Assembly: GCF_048820935.1 (NCBI RefSeq)
Contig: NZ_JBMERD010000002.1
Coordinates: forward strand, 124,001-188,000
DNA from: Algicoccus sp048820935
GTDB taxonomy: Bacteria > Pseudomonadota > Gammaproteobacteria > Burkholderiales > Burkholderiaceae_B
Direction: 5' to 3'
DNA: 64,000 nt
How positions within the stretch are numbered: the stretch's first letter is position 1; each line of letters opens with the position of its first letter. Below the pieces are notes generated by a model. It searched no databases and was not told the origin of the DNA. It worked only from the letters and a program-made list of their open reading frames with translations. This document shows positions 8,809-18,814 of the stretch, piece after piece. The translations under genes and the position numbers were made by a program.

Positions 8809-9426
8809 ATGCACGCTTCTTCGACCCCACCGCTTGCAGATTCTTGCGATACGCAAGAACAAAACGCACCCCAATCCATTTGGGAGTTGTTTGTTTTCTT
8901 TAGCTTGCTCGCATTGCAGGGATTTGGCGGCATGATTGCCTTTGTTGAGAAAGGGCTCGTGCAACAAAAAAAATGGCTCACACGAGAAGAGTTTCTTGGT
9001 GATTGGGCCGTGGCCAGAACCATGCCAGGACCACCTGCGATCAACATGTCCATCATGATAGGTGCGCGCTATTTTGGGTGGCGAGGTGCGATTGCGTCCT
9101 TTGTGGGTGTGTTTACCTTGCCCTCGATTCTGATTCTGGCGCTGGCGATTCTCTACGATCAGTTTAATCATTTGCCGGCGGTTGCCGCAGCGCTACGAGG
9201 GATGGGTGCGGTGGCTGCAGGATTGGTGATTGCGACAGGTATTAAGCTGGTTGGATCTTTGGGTAGCAATGTGATGGGCTTGCGAGTCTGTGCAGTGCTG
9301 GTGGTGATTACGTTCGTGCTGGCAGGGTTGATGGGGGTACGCGTCGCTTACATTCTGTTCAGTTTGGGCGCCTTGGCCTGCGTGTATGCGTATATCTGTT
9401 TAAGTCGAAAGGAGTCGTCGCGATGA
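8809..9426 (+). CDS. Chromate transporter, N-terminal-type subunit
   Basis: Inner-membrane protein of the short-chain CHR family. The signatures FFSLLALQGFGG and ARTMPGPPAINMSIMIG are present, with several hydrophobic segments after them. 205 residues from ATG at 8809, about half of a full ChrA. It overlaps the next gene by four bases (ATGA), and the two half-size proteins are expected to work as a heteromeric chromate/sulfate transporter. Short-chain pairs are known and may not always confer chromate resistance. Confidence 0.88.
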   Translation: MHASSTPPLADSCDTQEQNAPQSIWELFVFFSLLALQGFGGMIAFVEKGLVQQKKWLTREEFLGDWAVARTMPGPPAINMSIMIGARYFGWRGAIASFVGVFTLPSILILALAILYDQFNHLPAVAAALRGMGAVAAGLVIATGIKLVGSLGSNVMGLRVCAVLVVITFVLAGLMGVRVAYILFSLGALACVYAYICLSRKESSR

Positions 9427-10016
9427 ATCTCGTGCCTGAAATTACGCTCTCGGCTCTTGATTGGTGGGCATTGGCAGAACGGTTTTTATTGTTGTCGATT
9501 TTGTCGGTTGGCGGACCATTGATCTTGGTGCCAGAAATGCGCCGTTTTCTGGTGGTTGATCAAGGCTGGGTCAATGACAGTCAGGTGGCCGCGTCAGTGG
9601 CATTGGCTCAATCAGCACCTGGTCCCAACGTCTTGTTTGTGGCTTTGTTAGGCTGGAATGTGGGCTTAAATGCCGGGAGCTACTGGCTGGGGTTGCTGGC
9701 TGCGATGCTGACGATGGTTTGTTTGTTATTACCCAGTTCAGTGCTTTTGTATGCTGCTTCACACTGGATTCATCGCAATGGCAACCGACTAGTGGTGCGT
9801 GCTTTCAAGCATGGGATGAGTCCGGTGGTGAGCTCTATGCTAGTGGCCTCTGGCTGGATGTTGGCAACGGCTGGTACGGAAGTGACTCGCGACTGGGGCT
9901 TATGGTTACTCAGTGCGGCGACAGTGGTTCTTGTGCTCAAAACGCGCCTGCCGATGGTTGTCTTGATCCTATTTGGGGGCATCATAGGGGCTTTTAGCGT
10001 TGTGTTCGTGTCGTAA
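9423..10016 (+). CDS. Chromate transporter, C-terminal-type subunit
   Basis: Second half-size CHR protein, 197 residues, with FLLLSILSVGGP and ALAQSAPGPNVLFV as the matching family motifs, and multiple transmembrane segments. The start codon overlaps the stop of the preceding subunit, so the pair is translationally coupled. The two halves carry the GFGG/SVGGP and PGPP/PGPN motif pair seen once in each half of full-length ChrA. Confidence 0.87.
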   Translation: MNLVPEITLSALDWWALAERFLLLSILSVGGPLILVPEMRRFLVVDQGWVNDSQVAASVALAQSAPGPNVLFVALLGWNVGLNAGSYWLGLLAAMLTMVCLLLPSSVLLYAASHWIHRNGNRLVVRAFKHGMSPVVSSMLVASGWMLATAGTEVTRDWGLWLLSAATVVLVLKTRLPMVVLILFGGIIGAFSVVFVS

Positions 10017-10057
10017 GAATCACGTCTGGCCTTCATTAGCTGGCGCTTTCCCTTAAT

Positions 10058-11401
10058 ATGGATGGGATGAACCCACAGACACAACTTTCACTGGCATTGC
10101 CTGATGACACCGCCGCCCCAAAATCTAGGCGCGGCTTGCGTGTCTTGCACACGTCGGATTGGCATTTAGGTCGCGCCTTGTATGGACGGCGGCGCGATGC
10201 CGAATTTGAAGCGTTGATGCGCTGGATGGTCCAGACGGTTCAGCGTGAATCTATTGATGTAGTGATCGTGGCTGGTGACGTGTTTGATACCACGACACCG
10301 GGTGTACGTGCCCAGACTTTGTATTACGAGTTTCTCGTGCAAATGCACCGGTCTTGCTGTCGCCATGTGGTGATTGTGGGCGGCAACCATGACTCTTCTC
10401 TATTTTTACAGGCGCCAGCCGCATTGCTCAGACCGCTAGGTGTTCACGTCGTGGGCCATGCGTGTGAGGATCTGTCTGATCAGGTTCTGCTTTTGCGTGA
10501 TCATCAAGGTGAGCCAGAACTGATTGTGTGTGCTGTTCCTTATTTGCGAGATCGTGATGTTCGCGGCGCTGTACAAGGTGCCGATTTGCAAGCCCGTGAA
10601 GAGGCGCTGGTCAATGGCATTCGGCAGCATTACGCAACCCTTGCCGATCTGACGCGTTCAACGCTGCAGGGTTTGTCTCATCCTGTGCCCGTAGTGGCAA
10701 CCGGTCATTTGTATGCAGCGGGTTCACAACTACGTGAAGGCGAAGGCGTGCGTGACCTATATATCGGCACACTAGGTCAGGTGCATGCGAGTGTATTTGA
10801 TCCGATTTTTGATTATGTCGCTTTAGGCCATCTGCATATATCGCAGCGTGTGGGTCAGCAAGATCGAATTCGCTATAGTGGTGCGCCGTTAAGCATGGGG
10901 TTTGGTGAAGCCAATCAGCAAAAAAGTGTCTTTGTGATTCAGTTTGAAGCACAAGCGCGTAACCAGCACGAAGGGTTTGATTTTGAGATTCAAGCCGTGG
11001 TGGTGCCAGTGTTTCAGAAGCTGATGCAAGTACGGGGTGATTTGCCGCACATTCTGGAGACTTTGCGCACTTTACAAGACGATGGGACAAGCTGTTGGGT
11101 TGAGGTTTTATATGACAGCCCAGAAATCGTTGGGGATTTGCGTGAGCAAATTAATCAGCGAGTGGCCGATTCATGTGTCGATGTGTTGCGAATTCGGCTC
11201 GCACCTCGCTTTCTGGAACAAGGGCAAACCGGTGTGGTTGAGGTGGACTTACAAGATCTGACGCCAGACGAAGTGTTTGAACAATGTCTACAAGCCCATC
11301 AGATCCCATTGACACAACAGCCGATCTTGCGTGAATCATTTCAAGCCGTGATGACACGCATGCATCAGGAATCGAAGCAAGAGGAAGCGCCTCTCGCATG
11401 A
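10058..11401 (+). CDS. sbcD: Exonuclease SbcCD, nuclease subunit D
   Basis: Mre11-type metallophosphoesterase; with SbcC it cleaves DNA hairpins and protein-blocked ends. The phosphoesterase motifs run in order: HTSDWHLGR, VAGDVFDT, VGGNHDS, ATGHLY and ALGHLHIS. 447 residues. ATG at 10058 is used; ATG at 10067 is equally possible. The stop overlaps the sbcC start by four bases, giving the standard sbcDC operon. The 40 bp upstream have no strong ribosome binding site. Confidence 0.95.
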   Translation: MDGMNPQTQLSLALPDDTAAPKSRRGLRVLHTSDWHLGRALYGRRRDAEFEALMRWMVQTVQRESIDVVIVAGDVFDTTTPGVRAQTLYYEFLVQMHRSCCRHVVIVGGNHDSSLFLQAPAALLRPLGVHVVGHACEDLSDQVLLLRDHQGEPELIVCAVPYLRDRDVRGAVQGADLQAREEALVNGIRQHYATLADLTRSTLQGLSHPVPVVATGHLYAAGSQLREGEGVRDLYIGTLGQVHASVFDPIFDYVALGHLHISQRVGQQDRIRYSGAPLSMGFGEANQQKSVFVIQFEAQARNQHEGFDFEIQAVVVPVFQKLMQVRGDLPHILETLRTLQDDGTSCWVEVLYDSPEIVGDLREQINQRVADSCVDVLRIRLAPRFLEQGQTGVVEVDLQDLTPDEVFEQCLQAHQIPLTQQPILRESFQAVMTRMHQESKQEEAPLA

Positions 11402-14400
11402 AAATTCTAAAAATCAGTTTTAGCAATTTGAATTCTTTGCGGGGTGAGTGGTGCATTGATTTGCAGGACCCCGCTTATCTGCAAGAAGGCCTGTTTGCCA
11501 TCACCGGACCCACTGGCGCCGGTAAAACCACCATCTTGGATGCGATTTGCCTGGCCCTCTATGCATCGACACCGCGATTAGGTCCGATTGGTGGCGCGCA
11601 AAATGACTTGATGACGCGTCAAACTGGCTCATGCCATGCCGAGGTGGTTTTCGAAACGCCTGCCGGTCGATTCGTGAGTTACTGGGGGCAACGTCGTGCG
11701 TATAACAAGCCAGACGGAAAATTGCAGCAAGCCCACCATGAAGTGAGTACCGCTGATCATGAGATTTTGACATCGCGTTTGCGCGAGTCGAGCCAAAAAG
11801 TGATTGAATTAACCGGCATGACGTTTGAGCAGTTCACCAAATCGATGTTGCTTGCGCAAGGGGAGTTTTCTGCATTTCTGGATGCGCGTGAATCAGAGCG
11901 TGCGCCGATTCTGGAACAAATTACCGGAACGGAGATTTATTCACAGATTTCGATGGCCGTACATCGCCAGCGTAACGAGCAACAGATGCATCTACAGCTT
12001 TTACAAACCGCGCTTCAAGGCACAGTTTTGTTAAGCGAAGAGGAACAAACACAAATCCAGCAAGAGGTTGCGCAGCTCACAAAACGTCTAGAGGAACTCA
12101 ACACTCAAATACGGTCTATACAAGTGCGCCTTCAGCACTGGGACACTTGGGCACAGATCGAAAAAGAATTGACTGAACTACAAACGCAACAGCAGACTTT
12201 AATCCAAAAGCGCGAAGCATTTGCCTCTAAATACACACAATTAAACCAAGCACAACGTGCACAAACATTGGACGGCGCTTTTTTGCAGGTTCAGACGGCT
12301 CGCCAAGAGTTACAAGCTGATGTGGCCGAGTGTGAAAAATGCTCGACAGACATTCAAACTTTAGAAGTCACCTTGCCAACGCTTGAAACCAAACAACGGC
12401 AGACTCAGGCGGATTGGACCTCTTTGTCACAAAGGCTGGAAGTCCTCAAGCCGCGTGTCCTTCAGGTCACGGCTCTGGATGAGCAGATGGCAGACAAACG
12501 ACAAAGCCTTCAACAAGCCCAAACAACGCTTGAGACTGCACGCGCCGCTTTAAATCGTGATGTTGAGCAGTTAGATGAAGTTTTTATCGCTCGGGCGCAG
12601 ATGCTTGCCAAACAAACCGTGTTGATGCGTCAGGCCCAGTTTTTTGAGGCCGATGCCGTCTTGAGTACAGACTGGTCTGGTTTGCAACAGCAATTGCTGC
12701 GTTTGAAGTCTGAGACGGCTTCGCTGCAAAAACTTGCAGCACAAGCCAACGAACTCAAAGACCGTGAACAAACCCTCACAACCTGCCAGAAAGAAACGAA
12801 TCAAGTGGGATTGCGCTTAGAAACGCAGTTAAATCAACACAAAACACAGGTCTCTAACTTGACCGCAACGCTAGAACAATGGTTGCAAGGTGCGAGTGTG
12901 CATGCCTTGCATCAACGATTTAATACGGTTCAAACCCATCAACAAAAACTTGAACGGGCTCAGGCGCTGTGTCAAGAAATTACCCGCCTACAGGCCCAAG
13001 ATCTGACGTCAGAGACTGATATTCAGCAAGATCGTGTCCGACTTGGAGCCTTGCAAACAGAACAGGCACATGCGCAAACAGCGTATACATTGGCACAATC
13101 GCAATTACAGTTATTGCAGGATCAGCGTGCGTTTGCGCAAACTGTCTTGTCGTATGAAGAAGCGCGCCAGCATTTGCATGTGGGAGAGCCTTGTCCCTTG
13201 TGTGGATCTGAGGTGCATCCGTATGTGCATGAAACAGTTCCAAAGCTTGATGCGCTGTTAGAGCAGATTCAAACTGCACGTCAGGCGGTACAGGATCAGC
13301 ATCAGACATTACGACAAGCTGAAACGGCACTGTCTGGTTTGCAGCAGAAGCTTTCGTTGAGCTTAAAAGCTCAAGAAACCAATCGGCAGACTTTGACGCA
13401 GAAATGCATGGAACTGCAACAGTCTCTAACGCAATTTGAACGGACAGCGGAACTGGCAACTGTAGAACCTAAGAGTCTTTCGGTTCTGGAATCACAGCTT
13501 TCTGAACAGTTGCAACAAACAAAGACCGCATTAGACGATCTTCGGACACGACAGGCCAAAGCCGATGAGCTGCAACAACCCCTTCAAGCTGCTCAAAATC
13601 AGTTGCAGGCAGTGCAAGAGAAACAACAAGCCCATCAACAGCAACTTCAAACGTTGGCGGTCAAGCACTCGGCCTTGGTACGAGATCTGGAGAATCATCA
13701 GCAGAATTGGGCGCAGGCTCAAGAGGCCATTACACAGTTGCGTGAAACTTTGGTGCCCGTGTTGCTGGATTTGGACATCCACAAAAGTGATTTGGATGAA
13801 CCAGACCGATTGATGAACACGCTGGCACAGCGTCGAGAGGTTTGGTTGAGAATTGATACGGCGTTGACACAGACTTATCCAGACGTGGCGCAGGTTAATT
13901 ATCAGCTGGAGAGACTGCTTGATCAGGTTGAACAAAACACCCATAAAGTTCAAGACTTGCAGGCTGATTGTCAGCGTATCCAGCAAGCCTACGACACGTT
14001 ACTCAAACAACGTTTGGATATCTTGCCGGATGCGGATCCGCATCAACAACTGGAAATGCTACAGGCTCAATGTGACGCAGCCAGTCAGTTGGCTCAGCAA
14101 GCCCGAGATGTTTTTTTGCAGACGCAAGCCGCTTTACGGCAGCAACGTGACAACTTGGTGTCTTGGCAGGCTCGTCTCATAAAACGTCGAGAGTCGCTTG
14201 CTATCCTTGAAGAAACATTTGCGCGCCAGTGCAGTGAGCAAGGCTTTGCCGATGAAGCCGCTTATCAAGCAGCTCGATTATCTCGTGAACAGATTCAAGT
14301 GTTGCTCGATGCGCAAGCAACATTGAGTCGACAAGAAACGACACTGAGGGCTAATCAGCAGACTTTATTGTCTAAAAAACAGGCATTACAGAGCCAGTTA

Positions 14401-15105
14401 GCGAATGAGTCGCCAGTGGAAGTTTTACAGATTAACTTACAAGACGCGGACAAAGAGCGGGCTGATCTGCAGGGTCGTGACGGCGCACTGCGAGAACAAT
14501 TGAGTCTTGATGAGAAGGCACGCGCGCAACATGCGCAACAGATCACACAAATCGAAGCGCTACAAACGGTTTGTGCCCGCTGGCAGGCATTACACGATTT
14601 GATTGGTTCGGCGGATGGGCAGAAGTTTCAGCGATTTGCGCAAGGACTCACGTTTGAACGGGTGATCCGTCATGCCAATGCGCAATTGCAAGTGATGACG
14701 GATCGCTATGTGCTCAAACAAAGTCGACTGGAGCCTTTGGCACTGGATGTGGTGGATTTGTATCAAGCCGGTGAAGTGCGCACGACCCGAAACCTGTCAG
14801 GTGGAGAGCGTTTTATCGTGAGTTTGGCTTTAGCGCTGGGTTTATCACGCATGGCCAGTCACAAAGTACGCGTGGATTCGTTGTTTTTAGATGAAGGCTT
14901 TGGGACGCTGGATGAAGAAGCGCTAGAAACGGCTTTGCAAGCATTGGCCGGCTTGCGGCAGGAGGGAAAGATGATTGGGATCATCTCGCACGTTCAAGCA
15001 TTAAAAGAGCGTATCGGTGCACAAATTCTAGTGAAACCCGTGCGCGGTGGCTATAGCGTGGTGGAAGGTCCTGGCTGTAGCCGCGTGAGTGTCGAGGACC
15101 TCTGA
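11398..15105 (+). CDS. sbcC: Exonuclease SbcCD, ATPase subunit C
   Basis: Rad50-like SMC-type ATPase, 1235 residues. Walker A GPTGAGKTT lies near residue 40. Two long Gln-rich coiled-coil arms flank a zinc hook CPLCGS at about residue 600. The ABC signature NLSGGERF and Walker B SLFLDEGFGTLD lie near the C-terminus. Length and order are those of a complete SbcC. It removes hairpins formed by long inverted repeats, which is worth noting because this window itself carries several long perfect inverted repeats. Confidence 0.96.
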   Translation: MKILKISFSNLNSLRGEWCIDLQDPAYLQEGLFAITGPTGAGKTTILDAICLALYASTPRLGPIGGAQNDLMTRQTGSCHAEVVFETPAGRFVSYWGQRRAYNKPDGKLQQAHHEVSTADHEILTSRLRESSQKVIELTGMTFEQFTKSMLLAQGEFSAFLDARESERAPILEQITGTEIYSQISMAVHRQRNEQQMHLQLLQTALQGTVLLSEEEQTQIQQEVAQLTKRLEELNTQIRSIQVRLQHWDTWAQIEKELTELQTQQQTLIQKREAFASKYTQLNQAQRAQTLDGAFLQVQTARQELQADVAECEKCSTDIQTLEVTLPTLETKQRQTQADWTSLSQRLEVLKPRVLQVTALDEQMADKRQSLQQAQTTLETARAALNRDVEQLDEVFIARAQMLAKQTVLMRQAQFFEADAVLSTDWSGLQQQLLRLKSETASLQKLAAQANELKDREQTLTTCQKETNQVGLRLETQLNQHKTQVSNLTATLEQWLQGASVHALHQRFNTVQTHQQKLERAQALCQEITRLQAQDLTSETDIQQDRVRLGALQTEQAHAQTAYTLAQSQLQLLQDQRAFAQTVLSYEEARQHLHVGEPCPLCGSEVHPYVHETVPKLDALLEQIQTARQAVQDQHQTLRQAETALSGLQQKLSLSLKAQETNRQTLTQKCMELQQSLTQFERTAELATVEPKSLSVLESQLSEQLQQTKTALDDLRTRQAKADELQQPLQAAQNQLQAVQEKQQAHQQQLQTLAVKHSALVRDLENHQQNWAQAQEAITQLRETLVPVLLDLDIHKSDLDEPDRLMNTLAQRREVWLRIDTALTQTYPDVAQVNYQLERLLDQVEQNTHKVQDLQADCQRIQQAYDTLLKQRLDILPDADPHQQLEMLQAQCDAASQLAQQARDVFLQTQAALRQQRDNLVSWQARLIKRRESLAILEETFARQCSEQGFADEAAYQAARLSREQIQVLLDAQATLSRQETTLRANQQTLLSKKQALQSQLANESPVEVLQINLQDADKERADLQGRDGALREQLSLDEKARAQHAQQITQIEALQTVCARWQALHDLIGSADGQKFQRFAQGLTFERVIRHANAQLQVMTDRYVLKQSRLEPLALDVVDLYQAGEVRTTRNLSGGERFIVSLALALGLSRMASHKVRVDSLFLDEGFGTLDEEALETALQALAGLRQEGKMIGIISHVQALKERIGAQILVKPVRGGYSVVEGPGCSRVSVEDL

Positions 15106-15115
15106 AAGCTGTCGC

Positions 15116-15697
15116 TTAACCGAGTATGACAACGCCGGCCACCACTGCGGCAAGCACAATGAGCCAGAACCAAATAGGAACCGAGGTCGATTCTTTGCGG
15201 GTTGGGGTGGCTCGTGTGTAAGTGGTAGGTGTGCCGTCTTCTTGGTCATGATCTGCCATCAGCACCGCTTTAAATCGTTTGAAAAAATCATTCGCAATGG
15301 ACTGTGCCGCATTGTTTAAGAGTGCGTCATCCAGTTGTGCGATGTGGCCACTGAATTGGGGTTCGACATCGTAGTGAAGCTCAACACCCTGTTGATGGTT
15401 TTTGAGGGTGACTTTGGCTGCACCCTGACAGGCGCCAGCGGTTGTGCTTTGCACATCAAAATTCAGCGTATACGAGTTGGGTGCGGCGATGTCCGTGATT
15501 TTGATTTGCCCGTCGAACTGCGCATTGACCGGTCCCACGTTGATTTCCGATGTCACCAGATAAGTGTTTTCTGCATCTGGATCTGCCTCAAACCGCTTGC
15601 AGCCTGGAATGCATTGCTGCAGGATTTCAGGGTCATTGAGTGCTTGCCAAGTTAGTTCCGGGCTGATGCTCAGTAAACGCGAGGCTTGCATATGCAT
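15116..15697 (-). CDS. CoxG-like SRPBCC domain protein with C-terminal membrane anchor
   Basis: A polyketide-cyclase-like lipid-binding fold of the carbon monoxide dehydrogenase subunit G family: the N-terminal segment up to CIPGCKRF is typical, as is the DAQFDGQIKITDI-like middle. After residue 165 a charged linker leads to one hydrophobic helix (WFWLIVLAAVVAGVV), so the domain is tethered to the inner membrane. 193 residues, with AAGGAA upstream of ATG 15697. No CO dehydrogenase genes are present, so the CoxG name gives family only; the role is unknown. Confidence 0.8.
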   Translation of the reverse strand: MHMQASRLLSISPELTWQALNDPEILQQCIPGCKRFEADPDAENTYLVTSEINVGPVNAQFDGQIKITDIAAPNSYTLNFDVQSTTAGACQGAAKVTLKNHQQGVELHYDVEPQFSGHIAQLDDALLNNAAQSIANDFFKRFKAVLMADHDQEDGTPTTYTRATPTRKESTSVPIWFWLIVLAAVVAGVVILG

Positions 15698-15730
15698 GTT
15701 GTTTTCCTTCCGAAATGACAGCGAGTATTA

Positions 15731-15749
15731 GACAATGAGAATTATTTCG
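15731..15749. promoter_or_regulatory. Weak Fur-box-like sequence between coxG-like gene and pirin
   Basis: GACAATGAGAATTATTTCG matches 13 of 19 positions of the Fur consensus. It lies in the divergent region, near the coxG-like start. The match is partial and could be chance. Confidence 0.25.
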
Positions 15750-15912
15750 TGTGCTCGCTGACATTGTGGCATAGAGCAACGCACGCGTACACGCGCGACG
15801 AGGTATGGTTTTGATCTGTATCGAATCTTTTTAAAAGAGTTTGGCGTTTTAAACAGATCTGTGGTGTTAGCTTGGTTTTATTAAGTTTGTGCGTCTGAAG
15901 GAGATCCATGGA

Positions 15913-16800
15913 ATGCGTCAAGATGATCAGGCGAAAATGATGCGAGAAATTTCTCTCGTTCGCGCCAAAATATCCCCAGAGGTTCAAGTGTTACGTGCTT
16001 TGCCCACCAAAGCATTGCGCATGGTTGGTCCTTGGTGTTTTGTGGATTTGATGGGACCAGGGGACTACAGCTTACACACGGAACAACACCCCCATACTGC
16101 GCTTCAGACTCTGACCTGGATGATCGAAGGTGAGATGTTGCATCAGGATAGTTTGGGCTATGAGCAGATTATTCGGCCAGGCCAAGTCAACCTGATGACC
16201 GCAGGGCACGGCATCAGTCACACGGAAGACACGATGACAGACCCTGCAAAGATTTATGCTGCCCAGTTCTGGATCGCATTGCCACCGGGATTAGAAGATG
16301 GTCCTGCCGCGTTTGAACATGTGCCTGAACCCCCTCAATGGCAAGACGGTGAAATCCAGCGCACATTGCTAGCGGGTGAGTTCGAGACCTACCGCGCGAA
16401 TATTGGGACGCAATCCCCGTTGGTTGGGGTTGACCTAGCCACCACTCGGGGCGGTGCTCAGGGGCTGGCCTTAAATGCCGAGTTCGAGCATGCGGTTATT
16501 GTCTTGTCAGGGCAGGTGCAAGTGGGTGATTTGACCGCTACGCGGGATCAGTTTGTGGCTTTACTCGCGGGGCAGCAAGAAGTGGCGCTTTGTCTGAATC
16601 CAGATACTCGGTGTTTGCTGATTGGTGGGCCGCCTCGTGAACAACCATTACATATGTGGTGGAACTTTGTCGGACCATCGCGTGCGTACCTCGAAGAGGC
16701 CTATGCACAGTGGCAAGCACGTAGTGAACGTTTTGGTTCGATGATCCCCGGTATCCCCAGTTTGGATTCGCCGCGACCGGCTTGGATGAAACCCGAGTGA
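15913..16800 (+). CDS. Pirin family protein
   Basis: Bicupin protein of the pirin family, 296 residues. The N-terminal cupin metal-site residues are visible as HPHTALQT and GHGISHTED, with the DPFLxxD-like region replaced by FVDLMGPGDY. Bacterial pirins bind Fe and some have quercetinase or redox-regulatory activity. ATG at 15913 is chosen because AAGGAG lies nine bases upstream; an earlier GTG at 15889 lacks this. Its stop faces the N-formylglutamate amidohydrolase-like gene across a hairpin. Confidence 0.9.
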   Translation: MRQDDQAKMMREISLVRAKISPEVQVLRALPTKALRMVGPWCFVDLMGPGDYSLHTEQHPHTALQTLTWMIEGEMLHQDSLGYEQIIRPGQVNLMTAGHGISHTEDTMTDPAKIYAAQFWIALPPGLEDGPAAFEHVPEPPQWQDGEIQRTLLAGEFETYRANIGTQSPLVGVDLATTRGGAQGLALNAEFEHAVIVLSGQVQVGDLTATRDQFVALLAGQQEVALCLNPDTRCLLIGGPPREQPLHMWWNFVGPSRAYLEEAYAQWQARSERFGSMIPGIPSLDSPRPAWMKPE

Positions 16801-16849
16801 GTGAAACTTGATTCAGTGATACTCGATAACACGCATTTCAGCTTTCCTA

Positions 16850-16879
16850 CTGCGATCCGTTTCATCTAACGGATCGCAG
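16850..16879. terminator. Hairpin between convergent pirin and N-formylglutamate amidohydrolase genes
   Basis: A perfect 11-bp stem, CTGCGATCCGT with ACGGATCGCAG, around an eight-base loop. It lacks a clear T tract, but its position between two gene ends suits a bidirectional terminator. Confidence 0.6.
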
Positions 16880-16899
16880 GGTAAAGCGGATGTGGTGCG

Positions 16900-17769
16900 T
16901 TATTTAGTTTGATCGACGATATAGTCGCGAATCACGTTGAGAAGTGTAGTCAGGTTGTTTTGTAACTCTGTAAATCCTTCATTGGGCTCACGGGTGTCTT
17001 CGTTCATGTAGAGCGGTCTGAGAATTTCGATTTGCAGACTGTGACGATTGCGCTCGGGCTGTCCAATCTGTGCAATCAACTCAACCCCTTTGTAAGGGTC
17101 GTTACAGGCGACGCTATAGCCTTTGCTGCGCAAGAACGTGGCAATGACATCGACGAACTCAGGCGAGCAGGTGGTACCATCGCGATCACCGAGCACAAAA
17201 TCCGCAATTTGCTTATCGGTTTTGATGCCCATGCCTTCGTAGGCATTGTGTGGCATCGAGTGTAAGTTCAGGTGCCACAGCGCATTGAATTGTTTGTAAT
17301 GCTGATCAATGGCGTCACTTAAAGCCGCGTGATAAGGCTTGTAATAGGTTTCGATGCGATCTTGTACTTCGGCAACCGGCAGCTTTCTGTCATAAATCGG
17401 CACACCGCCCGTTAACCGAGCCCAGATCAGTCCCTTACCCAGGCGGGTTTTTTCACCGGGCGACAGGGGCTCAGGCCATTGACCGTCCATCATGTCTGGA
17501 TCCAGATCTTTCAGGCTACGGTTGGGGTCGATAAAAACGCGTGGAAATGTGGCTTCGATTAATGTAGCGCCGACATCGGGTGCCGCTTTCCAAAGGGTGT
17601 GAATATGGTTGTCCTCACCCATACGCATCAGGTTTTGTGGGGCAGCACACTGAAAACCATCTGGGTAGGTGATCCCGCTGTGTGGTGAGTCACAGACCAG
17701 CGCAATAGCCGGCACTTTGGGCTCATGTCGAATGACGGGGGGCAAATTGTTCTGTGCAGAGAGGGTCAT
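16900..17769 (-). CDS. N-formylglutamate amidohydrolase family protein
   Basis: Member of the FGase family (HutG-type), 289 residues, cytosolic. The start VCDSPHSGITYP, the acidic RVFIDPNRS segment and HLNLHSMPH are characteristic, with histidines and acidic residues for metal binding. The family hydrolyses N-formylglutamate in histidine degradation, but no hut genes are nearby, so another N-acyl amino acid is possible. TAGGAGC stands just before the start codon. It diverges from the enoyl-CoA hydratase at 17988. Confidence 0.85.
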   Translation of the reverse strand: MTLSAQNNLPPVIRHEPKVPAIALVCDSPHSGITYPDGFQCAAPQNLMRMGEDNHIHTLWKAAPDVGATLIEATFPRVFIDPNRSLKDLDPDMMDGQWPEPLSPGEKTRLGKGLIWARLTGGVPIYDRKLPVAEVQDRIETYYKPYHAALSDAIDQHYKQFNALWHLNLHSMPHNAYEGMGIKTDKQIADFVLGDRDGTTCSPEFVDVIATFLRSKGYSVACNDPYKGVELIAQIGQPERNRHSLQIEILRPLYMNEDTREPNEGFTELQNNLTTLLNVIRDYIVDQTK

Positions 17770-17987
17770 AAAAGCTCCTAATCGTGGTGTCTAGCAGCAT
17801 AAGTCGAAAAAGCAGTGCTGTGAAGACCTCACAGCCCGAGTTGTTAGTGCATCCATTGCCTTAAAAAGCATTGCACTTTAATTTCGTAGCAGAGTGCACT
17901 AAACGGTTATGCTAGAAAGATGTGTTGCACGCCATCGCTTTTAATGGTGCAAAATTCTGATTGATCGTTTTTAAGGAGTGTCTTGGG

Positions 17988-18788
17988 ATGTCTTTGCCTC
18001 AAACTCGTGAGTCCATTCTGACCGTGGATGGTCGTATCGCAACCCTGACGATGGATCGTCATGATGTCCGTAATGCATTGACAGGCACTGGTTTGATTGA
18101 TGACATCGTCGATGTGGCGAGCTGGGTCAATTTGTGTGATGACATCTCTGTGCTGGTGATTACGGGCGCAGGTTCGGCGTTTTCTGCGGGCGGCAATATC
18201 AAGGACATGGCCGAACGTAAAGCGGATTTTGCAGGTACGGTGGCTGAGGTTGAGGTGCGATATCGCCGAGGTATTCAACGCATCCCGCTGTCATTGCAGC
18301 AAGTCGAAGTCCCCATTATTGCCGCTGTGAATGGACCTGCCATTGGTGCCGGGTTTGATTTGGCCAATATGGCCGATGTACGCATTGCGTCCACGCGGGC
18401 CAAGTTTGGTGAGACCTTTTTGAATTTGGGTATTATTCCCGGTGATGGTGGCGCTTGGTTTATGCAACGCCTGATTGGTTATCAACAGGCTTTTGAAATG
18501 ACGCTGTCAGGCCGCATCGTGGAGGCTCAAGAGGCCAAAGAGATGGGGATTGTGCTCGAAGTCGTCGAGCCTGACGCATTGATGCCCAGAGTGCAGGAAA
18601 TCGCAACACGCTATGCGCAACAGCCCCCAAGAGCTTTGCGTCAAACCAAGCGCCTCATGAAAATGGCGCAACGCATGGAATTGAAAGATTTTCTGGATTT
18701 GTGTGCCACGTTCCAAGGGATGTGTCACAACGAACCAGAACACATGGAAGCCGTCCAACGTGTCATGGCGGCGACTGTGAAACATTAA
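17988..18788 (+). CDS. Enoyl-CoA hydratase/isomerase family protein
   Basis: Crotonase-fold protein, 266 residues. Family features are RNALTG near the N-terminus, GAGSAFSAGGNIKDM, and the second oxyanion-hole segment NGPAIGAGFDLA followed by FLNLGIIPGDGG with the glycine-rich turn. ATG at 17988 is chosen since AAGGAG lies nine bases upstream. It is followed at once by a small lipoprotein gene, though a shared function is not obvious. The acyl-CoA substrate is unknown. Confidence 0.88.
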   Translation: MSLPQTRESILTVDGRIATLTMDRHDVRNALTGTGLIDDIVDVASWVNLCDDISVLVITGAGSAFSAGGNIKDMAERKADFAGTVAEVEVRYRRGIQRIPLSLQQVEVPIIAAVNGPAIGAGFDLANMADVRIASTRAKFGETFLNLGIIPGDGGAWFMQRLIGYQQAFEMTLSGRIVEAQEAKEMGIVLEVVEPDALMPRVQEIATRYAQQPPRALRQTKRLMKMAQRMELKDFLDLCATFQGMCHNEPEHMEAVQRVMAATVKH

Positions 18789-18814
18789 GAATGGCATGAC
18801 ATCAAGGAAGCGAC